Source: Bacteroidales bacterium UBA5621 (GTDB lineage Bacteria; Bacteroidota; Bacteroidia; Bacteroidales; VadinHA17). Taken from it: DNA of 20,026 nucleotides. The DNA lies in contig DIKJ01000027.1 in NCBI GenBank assembly GCA_002424525.1, forward strand, positions 1 through 20,026, written 5' to 3'. The stretch's first letter is position 1. Each line of letters opens with the position of its first letter. The translations under genes and the position numbers were made by a program. The notes under the pieces are model-generated. The model was not told the origin of the DNA and did not search any database. It worked only from the letters and a program-made list of their open reading frames with translations. Below are positions 14,204-20,026 of the stretch, piece by piece.

Positions 14204-14533
14204 TTACAAGAGTAGAGCAGAGCAGTCCAGTACGGGGAGGATGTCTTTCTGCCAAAAAGCATATTGAAGGACTTGATGGATTATTGAAGCATCCACTGTC
14301 ACGTTTTTCATTTCAATAATGCAGAAATTACCATCGGCATCAATTCCGATAATATCAGGGATTCCAAGTTTGTTTCCGCCACCGACCTCAACAAAAACCC
14401 CCGGACACAAAGTGACCGGGGTTTTTTATTTCCGGCCGACGCCAGCTTGCGATATTCCTGGCAGTAACCTGTGCTCCTGAAGTTGCCGAACAATACCCTC
14501 TCTTAATTTGTTTTTATTAATATTGAGTTCCAT
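14204..14533 (-). pseudogene. Broken PD-(D/E)XK nuclease-like gene interrupted by the 76-bp repeat
   Basis: On the minus strand, an ATG at 14533 begins MELNINKNKLREGIVRQLQE then HRLLPGIS, protein-like, up to the repeat edge at 14451. After the repeat (14450-14375) a second protein-like stretch runs NKLGIPDIIGIDADGNFCII, EMKNVTVDASIIHQVLQYAF, W, then an unlikely tail to TAA at 14204. The PD...EMK arrangement resembles the PD-(D/E)XK active site of DUF91/NucS-type or restriction-like nucleases. The middle of the normal gene seems to be missing, so the repeat did not simply insert but replaced sequence. Further downstream a frame ending DYLADIKVTKKKR (stop at 14131) may be its displaced C-terminus. 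Confidence 0.6.
14375..14450 (+). repeat. 76-bp dispersed repeat, copy 2
   Basis: 75/76 identical to 9869-9944 in the same orientation: the last part of tRNA-Cys, the terminator hairpin and the left half of the next inverted repeat, cut off at GCCAGCTTGC. It sits inside a nuclease-like pseudogene. Confidence 0.9.
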
Positions 14534-14557
14534 TGCTTTCATTAATAAGAACAAACC

Positions 14558-15010
14558 ATGAAGACAGGAATCGTCAGGAAATATAAAATACTGGATACGC
14601 CCAATGACGGTAAGATAATATTTGCCAGGCTGATCGTGGGCCTGATCTTTATATCCGAAGGTATTCAGAAGTTCATCTATATAGAAATGCTTGGGCCTGG
14701 ATTCTTTAAGGAACTGGGATTCAACGCACCTCTCTTCTGGGCTAACTTCACCGGTACCTTCGAGATTTTATGCGGAACGCTGGTTCTTCTTGGCCTGCTT
14801 ACCCGACTGGCTTCCATTCCCTTGCTGATCATAATGATAACCGCCTTTTTTACAACAAAGCTACCGATTCTGACAACCAGAGGTTTCTGGTCATTCTCAC
14901 ACGCATACCACACGGATTTTGCCCTGACGGTTCTGCTGATACTGCTTATCATTTACGGAGCCGGGAAGTGGTCGGCCGACCTGAAATTCGCAACGTCAGA
15001 AAAACATTAA
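14558..15010 (+). CDS. DoxX-family membrane protein
   Basis: 150 residues with four predicted membrane segments (about residues 19-37, 60-82, 86-104 and 117-141). Seen: RLIVGLIFISEGIQKFIY, the DoxX-typical first helix; ANFTGTFEILCGTLVLLGLL, which carries the conserved Glu/Cys/Gly helix; TRLASIPLLIIMITAFFTTK; and HTDFALTVLLILLII. Length is right for DoxX. The family is a set of small inner-membrane proteins linked to redox or thiol stress and quinone-related functions in some bacteria; the role here is unknown. It starts 24 bp beyond the divergent nuclease pseudogene and stands alone on its strand, with about 60 bp to the next gene. Confidence 0.88.
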   Translation: MKTGIVRKYKILDTPNDGKIIFARLIVGLIFISEGIQKFIYIEMLGPGFFKELGFNAPLFWANFTGTFEILCGTLVLLGLLTRLASIPLLIIMITAFFTTKLPILTTRGFWSFSHAYHTDFALTVLLILLIIYGAGKWSADLKFATSEKH

Positions 15011-15032
15011 ACAATATTTCTTAATAATTTCC

Positions 15033-15040
15033 TATCTTTA
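15033..15040 (+). promoter_or_regulatory. Weak -7-like element before the oxidoreductase
   Basis: TATCTTTA is a 7/8 match to TAnnTTTG, 31 nt before the ATG at 15072. A small CAGA...TCTG hairpin lies between. Tentative. Confidence 0.25.
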
Positions 15041-15071
15041 TACAGACTTCAAAATCTGTAAAACTTTAGAT

Positions 15072-16370
15072 ATGAGAAACATTTCAAGACGAATTTTTGT
15101 CAGGAACACCATGGTTGGTGCAACGGGCCTTGCCGTTCTGCCTCTCCTGCAAAGCTTCAGAATGAGTCCTAACAATACCATAAGGATAGGTTTTCTGGGA
15201 CTTGGCCAGCAGGCAATGAACCTGATGAACGGCTTTATCGGCATACCCGGAGTGCAGGTTGTTGCCGGAGCTGATGTCTACGGCATCAAAAGACAGAGAT
15301 TTGAAAAGCGGGCCAAAGATTATTATCAGTCAAAAAAAATGTCGGTCGATATTAAATCGTACAGTGACTACAGAGAGATAATCGACCGTAAGGACATTGA
15401 TGTTGTGGTGATTGTAACTCCTGACCACTGGCACACCCTGATGGCACTCGATGCCTGTAGTGCCGGGAAAGATATCTATCTTGAAAAACCGATCACTTTT
15501 ACAATTAAGGAGAGCCTGAAAGTTGCCGAAGCGGTGAGGAGAAATAATGTGATCCTTGCAACCGGCAGTCAGCAACGGTCCGACAGCAATTATCAGCATG
15601 CCGTTAATCTCGTTCACAGAGAGGCTATTGGAAAACTCAGAAAGGTAAATGCCTATGTCGGACCGGGACCGGCTCCGTACGACCTTCCGAAAGAAAACAT
15701 TCCCGCTGATCTGGACTGGACAAAATGGCTGGGGCCGCTTCCATTTATCCACTACAATCCAAGACTAAATCCCCCGATTACTCTCGATCCGCCCAGGAAT
15801 GAAACTTACTGGGGAGCCTGGCGCTACTACAAGGAGACCGGCGGAGGATTTATCTGCGATTGGGGCGCCCATAATTTTGATATTGGACAATGGGGACTTA
15901 AGAAAGACCACAGCGGCCCAGTAAAAATAATCCCGCCTGGCTATCAGGATACCAAATTCCTGACCTACGTTTATGACAATGGCCTTGAGATGACCAATGA
16001 GCCTTATGACTCGTCGAAAACTCTCGGGATCAAATTCTGGGGCAGTGACGGATGGGTAGAAGTTTCAAGGGGACGAATAGCTGCTTCTGACAATTCCCTG
16101 CTCCCTCCAAAGGATGTTGTAGCGGACCCGGGACTATATGAAAGAAGCTCCCTGCATGTCGAGAACTTTATAGAGTCAGTAAAAACACGGAGGGATCCGG
16201 TAGTTCCTGTCGAAATAGGCCAGAGAACAACAGCGTGCTGTATCCTGGGCAATATCGCCCTTGAACTGAAAAGACCGGTCAACTGGTCGCCTGAACTCCA
16301 GTATTTCATCAATGACCCTGAGGCTGAGAAATACTTTCACAGGGAATACCAGAATGGATATAAGCTGTAA
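15072..16370 (+). CDS. Tat-exported Gfo/Idh/MocA family oxidoreductase
   Basis: 432 residues. The N-terminus carries a twin-arginine signal (ISRRIFVRN, then the hydrophobic MVGATGLAVLPLLQSF), so it should be exported folded with its NAD(P) cofactor. The Rossmann domain begins TIRIGFLGLGQQ. The catalytic-lysine motif EKP is present (Lys139, in YLEKPITF), after VVIVTPDHWH. The C-terminal beta-sheet domain has GGGFICDWGAHNFDIGQW, a signature common in Bacteroidota members. It probably oxidises or reduces a sugar or sugar-derived polyol; the substrate cannot be read from the sequence. It is followed after about 130 bp by the KamA gene and, further on, another Tat-exported sugar-type enzyme. Confidence 0.92.
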   Translation: MRNISRRIFVRNTMVGATGLAVLPLLQSFRMSPNNTIRIGFLGLGQQAMNLMNGFIGIPGVQVVAGADVYGIKRQRFEKRAKDYYQSKKMSVDIKSYSDYREIIDRKDIDVVVIVTPDHWHTLMALDACSAGKDIYLEKPITFTIKESLKVAEAVRRNNVILATGSQQRSDSNYQHAVNLVHREAIGKLRKVNAYVGPGPAPYDLPKENIPADLDWTKWLGPLPFIHYNPRLNPPITLDPPRNETYWGAWRYYKETGGGFICDWGAHNFDIGQWGLKKDHSGPVKIIPPGYQDTKFLTYVYDNGLEMTNEPYDSSKTLGIKFWGSDGWVEVSRGRIAASDNSLLPPKDVVADPGLYERSSLHVENFIESVKTRRDPVVPVEIGQRTTACCILGNIALELKRPVNWSPELQYFINDPEAEKYFHREYQNGYKL

Positions 16371-16506
16371 CAGCTTAGTTTAAAATAATTTAAAGCCACA
16401 AGAGTCAGGTTGGTGCGGATTCCGTAAAGCCGGAACCATTGGTTATTTGGCTAAAACTGCCAGGGCAGGTAATTCTTTTTTTAGCAAAAGACAAACATTA
16501 GTGCTT

Positions 16507-18045
16507 ATGAGTTCAGATGATAAAATATTCTACAGGACAAGAGAATTCAAATCAATCGGATTATGGGAAAATGTAACTGAGGATCAATGGAATGATGCAG
16601 GCTGGCAACTAAAAAATCCGATCAGAAGCGTTGAACACCTGAAAAGAGTCATCAAACTAAATACCTGGCAGGCGCAGGAGATAGAAAGGACTTTGGATGC
16701 ATTGAAGAGCGAAGGAAAGGAGGCCCTCCGGATCACTCCGTATTATGCATCCCTTATGCAGGCAGATCCTTTTCATCCTGAACTCCTGCCCGGTATAAAT
16801 GCCGATAAACGGCTTGATCCCATATTCTGGCAAAGTGTACCCACCCCTGCAAACCTGCTCTTTCCCGACACAGGCGTTGAGGGTGCAATGAGCGAAAGCT
16901 CGAGAAGCTACGGGGCAGCATACCAGCGTTATCCCAACAGGGTTGCGCTTTTCGTGGCTCAGAATACAAGCTGTTCCTCATATTGTGTTCATTGCCAGAG
17001 GGCAAAATCACTGGACGGTTCTATCGATGTGAACCGGACCGAAATAAACAAAGGATTATTTTATATCGGCTGGAACAAAAACATAAACGAAGTACTTGTT
17101 ACAGGCGGCGATGCCCTGATGATCAGCAAACCCCGTTTACAGTATGTCCTGGAAGAACTGGGCAGAATACCTCACCTGCGTACCATCAGGATCGCCACCA
17201 GGGTCCCGGTTGTTCTGCCCATGGCCATAACCGACGAACTTCTTGAATTGATCAGTACCTCGGCAAACAAATACAATAAGGGGCTTGAGAAATATGTGTA
17301 CTTCATGACGCATATAAACCATTACCAGGAGATAACACAGGACCTTTACAAAGCAGTTAAAAAGATACACGACCACGGATTTACAATCAGAAACCAGACG
17401 GTTTTGCTGAACCATGTCAATGACAATTACAAGATCCTGGCCGAGACCTTCAGAAGAATGTTCTGGATCGGGGTTCATCCGTATTATTTATTACAGTGCC
17501 ATAAGGAGAAAGGGATTGTCCACTTTATAACACCTATCCAGGTTGGGAAAATCTTTATGAAAAACCTTCAGGGCTGGATCTCGGGTACTACGGTTCCCCG
17601 GTATGCCGCCAACATCGAAGGCGGAGGAGGAAAAGTTCTCCTTATGCCATCAGGACACGACACGTTGAATACCGGAGTGAACCTCGAGGATAAAATCTCG
17701 GAAAGTACAGCGGTTGTCAATACCTGGGACAATAAAACATTTTACAGTTATGAAGCCCTTGGCAGAGCCGGAAAGGAAGAGTATATAAGGGGGGTAAAAC
17801 TGATGGACAAGTTTATCGGAAGAGAAGGAGTTTTTCTCCCAAAAATCATAATTGTTGATGACCAGGGTACCCTGGTTGAAACCACCAACAGGACCAGACT
17901 GCCTGCTATTGATAAATCCAATAAGGCCAGACTGCTTGATTATGAGATCCATAAGAGCGGGATGCCTTTAACCAATCCTGCCAGAATCTCAAATGAACTG
18001 GACAAACACTTCATGGGTTCAAAATATTTCAAAAAAGAATTTTAA
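16507..18045 (+). CDS. KamA-family radical SAM aminomutase, glutamate 2,3-aminomutase-like
   Basis: 512 residues from the ATG at 16507. A TTG at 16447 would add 20 residues, but a small hairpin and T run (16457-16482) lie there, so the ATG is preferred. It is a PLP- and SAM-dependent radical enzyme moving an amino group between adjacent carbons. Seen: the 4Fe-4S motif CSSYCVHC (Cys156, Cys160, Cys163), the GGDALM SAM-binding region, TRVPVVLP, and the PLP lysine Lys376 in GGGGKVLLMP. The positions matching lysine 2,3-aminomutase Asp293 and Asp330, which grip the lysine side chain, are His332 (with Lys333 next) and Asn369. From memory, glutamate 2,3-aminomutase has Lys and Asn at these places, so lysine is an unlikely substrate. 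Confidence 0.8.
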   Translation: MSSDDKIFYRTREFKSIGLWENVTEDQWNDAGWQLKNPIRSVEHLKRVIKLNTWQAQEIERTLDALKSEGKEALRITPYYASLMQADPFHPELLPGINADKRLDPIFWQSVPTPANLLFPDTGVEGAMSESSRSYGAAYQRYPNRVALFVAQNTSCSSYCVHCQRAKSLDGSIDVNRTEINKGLFYIGWNKNINEVLVTGGDALMISKPRLQYVLEELGRIPHLRTIRIATRVPVVLPMAITDELLELISTSANKYNKGLEKYVYFMTHINHYQEITQDLYKAVKKIHDHGFTIRNQTVLLNHVNDNYKILAETFRRMFWIGVHPYYLLQCHKEKGIVHFITPIQVGKIFMKNLQGWISGTTVPRYAANIEGGGGKVLLMPSGHDTLNTGVNLEDKISESTAVVNTWDNKTFYSYEALGRAGKEEYIRGVKLMDKFIGREGVFLPKIIIVDDQGTLVETTNRTRLPAIDKSNKARLLDYEIHKSGMPLTNPARISNELDKHFMGSKYFKKEF

Positions 18046-18054
18046 TTTCAGATA

Positions 18055-19176
18055 ATGAAGAAGATAAACGAAGAAGCAATTAAAGAGGTGTCCGGATCCA
18101 GGAACCGGCGTGATTTCCTGAAGAGTGCAGCCATCGGAGCGATGGGTGTTGCCGGGCTCGGTTTTTCACTTCCGGAGGAGAGGACCGGACAGGGAAATCC
18201 CGTGGCAAGGACCAGGGAAGAGAGATTGAAAAGCATGGCATCCAACAGCTATGCTGTCAATCAGTTATTCAGGAGAAGGGTATCGGCTCAGCAGACTGAA
18301 CGACCTGAAACAACAAGGCTCAAGGAAAAGTACCGGGAACTTACCCTGCTCGATTTCCCGCAATTCACAAAAGATACCTATCCCGGGGTTCCGGCTATGG
18401 ATCTTTGGTCCTCCCTGTTCGGAGATTTTACCGATGACTCGATGTTCACGCGTGTTGAAAGAAACAATCAGGTTCGACCGGGTGAATTTGACCCTTCATC
18501 CCTCTCTTCAAAGCGCTATCTTGATCAACTGGCAACAAGGATGGTCTCGGCCGGAATAACGGCAACACACATCTCAAACAATGCTCCAAGGAATCTTGCG
18601 GATCTTGACGATGAGCTCAGAAAGGAGGGTATCAGGGTAGGTAAGTTATGGCTCGATGCTTCAAAGCAGATAGGAGTCAGATCGATGCGTGTAAACACCG
18701 GAGGTCCTCAGATTATCCCGGCATCAGTTATTCAGGGAGGTTATCCGCGAAATGAGCAGATTGTCCCTTATCTCAAAAATGCAATAGAATCTTTCAGGGA
18801 GCTGGCAGATTATGGCGGGAAGAGTGGCGTGAAAGTAACTATTGAGAATCACTGGGGACTCGCCGCCGATCCTGTGAACATCATAATAATCCTGAATGAA
18901 GTCAACAGCCCTTACTGTGAAGCTTCCCCTGATTTCTGCAACTGGGAGCATGAGTATATGCTCTATCATGCGCTCGAAATGCTTACACCAAAAGCCACTT
19001 CGATGATCCATGCAAAAAGGTGGACCCGTTTTCCGGATGTGGATATACCCCGTTGCGTTAAGATACTTAATAAATGCGGTTACAAAGGTTATATCTCTTT
19101 CGAATATGAAGGCGGAGGCGACCCCGTTGAAGGTACCCTTAAATTAATGAATGATGTTGTCGACGCACTGGTATGA
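18055..19176 (+). CDS. Tat-exported sugar phosphate isomerase/epimerase-like TIM-barrel protein
   Basis: 373 residues. It has a Tat signal at residues about 17-45 (NRRDFLKSAAIGAMGVAGLG), preceded by a charged n-region. The rest is a xylose-isomerase-like AP-endonuclease-2-type TIM barrel: SMRVNTGGPQ, VKVTIENHWG (metal-ligand candidate Glu264), MIHAKRW (His319) and YISFEYEGGGDP (Glu350 or Glu352). Such proteins use a divalent metal to isomerise or epimerise sugars, but exported members are often uncharacterised. It starts 9 bp after the KamA stop, and the deacetylase gene follows about 22 bp later, indicating an operon. The substrate is unknown. Confidence 0.85.
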   Translation: MKKINEEAIKEVSGSRNRRDFLKSAAIGAMGVAGLGFSLPEERTGQGNPVARTREERLKSMASNSYAVNQLFRRRVSAQQTERPETTRLKEKYRELTLLDFPQFTKDTYPGVPAMDLWSSLFGDFTDDSMFTRVERNNQVRPGEFDPSSLSSKRYLDQLATRMVSAGITATHISNNAPRNLADLDDELRKEGIRVGKLWLDASKQIGVRSMRVNTGGPQIIPASVIQGGYPRNEQIVPYLKNAIESFRELADYGGKSGVKVTIENHWGLAADPVNIIIILNEVNSPYCEASPDFCNWEHEYMLYHALEMLTPKATSMIHAKRWTRFPDVDIPRCVKILNKCGYKGYISFEYEGGGDPVEGTLKLMNDVVDALV

Positions 19177-19198
19177 TCCTTTCACTGAACCCGGACAG

Positions 19199-20026
19199 GT
19201 GAATTTGAAAGCAGAGAATCATGGCGGGTCCGGGAAACATCCGGCAATTTACATGCTGATTACGGTTCTCAGCCTCATCTCATGTATCGTGTGTGGTCAG
19301 ACATACGGTAACGACAGGTCCGGGGCCGGGGAGGGATTTGCCTGGCCCGGCGGAAAGAAGATGGCCCTGAGCCTGACCTTCGACGATGCGCGTCTTTCTC
19401 AGATAGATACAGGGATACCCCTCCTCGATAAATACGGAGTAAAAGCTACATTTTATGTATCGCCGGGGAGTATGATGAAAAGGTCCGAAAAGTGGAAGAG
19501 AGCCGCGCTGACAGGACACGAGGTAGGGAATCACTCGATTCTGCATCCATGCTCAGGTAATTTCACCTGGTCGAGGGAGAGGGCCCTCGAAGATTACACG
19601 CTTCAGCGGATGAAAACCGAGCTTGATTCCGCAACCAGTCTCATTAAGGAGGTCACGGGGATTGCCCCGGTCTCATTTGCCTACCCCTGCGGACAGACAT
19701 TTATCGGAAGAGGGATCAATGTGCAGAGCTATGTGCCCCTGATAGCCCTCATGTTCGATAGCGGCCGTGGCTGGCTTAACGAGGCCCCCAACGATCCCTC
19801 ATACTGTGACCTTGCCCAGCTGAACGCCTCGGAACTGGACGGGAAGTCATTTGATGAGATACTGAGCCTGATTAAGACCGCAAGTGCAGGAGGTCACTGG
19901 CTGATACTTGCCGGGCACGAAATGAATGTTGAAGGGCGTCAGACTTCACAGTTAAAGACCATAGAAGCGATATGTAAATATGCATCTGATCCTGCCAACG
20001 GGATCTGGATCGATAATATCCGCAAC
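19199..20026 (+). CDS. Polysaccharide deacetylase (NodB-like), 3' end outside the window
   Basis: 276 codons are visible and open to the window edge. NodB-homology domain: LTFDDA (Asp62 and Asp63, numbering from the GTG at 19199), ATFYVSPG, and NHSILH with His112 and His116 as the metal-binding HxxxH, then FAYPCGQT and LAGHEM. Family enzymes remove acetyl groups from polysaccharides. A hydrophobic segment (MLITVLSLISCIVCGQ) forms a signal peptide. The start may be GTG at 19199, which supplies charged residues before it, or ATG at 19253. It probably belongs to the same unit as the isomerase gene ending 22 bp upstream. Only a few C-terminal residues are likely missing. Confidence 0.88.
   Translation, partial: MNLKAENHGGSGKHPAIYMLITVLSLISCIVCGQTYGNDRSGAGEGFAWPGGKKMALSLTFDDARLSQIDTGIPLLDKYGVKATFYVSPGSMMKRSEKWKRAALTGHEVGNHSILHPCSGNFTWSRERALEDYTLQRMKTELDSATSLIKEVTGIAPVSFAYPCGQTFIGRGINVQSYVPLIALMFDSGRGWLNEAPNDPSYCDLAQLNASELDGKSFDEILSLIKTASAGGHWLILAGHEMNVEGRQTSQLKTIEAICKYASDPANGIWIDNIRN

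Noticed and set aside
9651..14533. Integrase, transposase or CRISPR array in the variable region
   Set aside because: Looked for on both strands; no tyrosine or serine recombinase motif, DDE motif or regular repeat-spacer pattern was found.
16400..16482. Possible riboswitch or leader before the aminomutase (TTCCG/CGGAA hairpin and CTGCC/GGCAG hairpin with a T run)
   Set aside because: Stems are only 5 bp and match no riboswitch class I know; used only as weak support for the downstream ATG start.

Overview
The window looks like a chromosomal segment of a Bacteroidota species, probably an environmental Bacteroidales-like lineage. The evidence is TAnnTTTG-type -7 promoter elements with little Shine-Dalgarno signal, a glutaminyl-tRNA synthetase gene, a fragment of a type IX-secretion-style cargo protein, and Tat-exported Gfo/Idh/MocA and sugar-isomerase proteins typical of that phylum. 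The flanks carry ordinary core and metabolic genes. The middle (about 9.65-14.5 kb) is AT-richer, poorly coding and full of gene remnants.

Left part (1-9.5 kb): the 3' end of a GH15 glucoamylase-type gene converges on glnS. folB (folate pathway) is divergent from glnS. Next comes a run of envelope genes: an 869-residue secreted protein of unknown function, a small Gln/Ala-rich secreted protein, an outer-membrane beta-barrel-like protein, an OmpR-type response regulator with its histidine kinase, and a second small Gln/Ala/Arg-rich secreted protein ending in a clear terminator. The two small proteins bracket the barrel and two-component genes and are similar in composition, so this may be one envelope-sensing module (inference).

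Middle (9.6-14.5 kb): a tRNA-Cys locus holds a broken copy with a 52-nt insertion in its T-loop, an intact tRNA-Cys(GCA), a 123-nt element that can fold as a four-way junction, and a 19-nt copy of the tRNA 3' end. A 76-bp block made of the tRNA 3' end plus part of the junction element recurs 4.5 kb away with one mismatch, inside a broken PD-(D/E)XK nuclease-like gene. Between the copies lie a winged-helix gene with an in-frame stop, a truncated type IX-type cargo gene, two small secreted proteins (one with a KTSC domain), and a minus-strand group of a secreted alpha/beta-hydrolase-like protein with two very small ORFs. No integrase or transposase is recognisable.

Right part (14.5-20 kb): a DoxX-family membrane protein, a Tat-exported Gfo/Idh/MocA oxidoreductase, a KamA-family radical SAM aminomutase whose substrate-contact positions differ from lysine 2,3-aminomutase, a Tat-exported sugar phosphate isomerase/epimerase-like protein and a polysaccharide deacetylase running off the window. 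The last three are closely spaced on one strand and may be co-transcribed.

The least explained structure is the tRNA-Cys repeat family: T-loop insertion, four-way-junction element and dispersed 76-bp copies. Everything here was read by eye. No database search or folding program was run.
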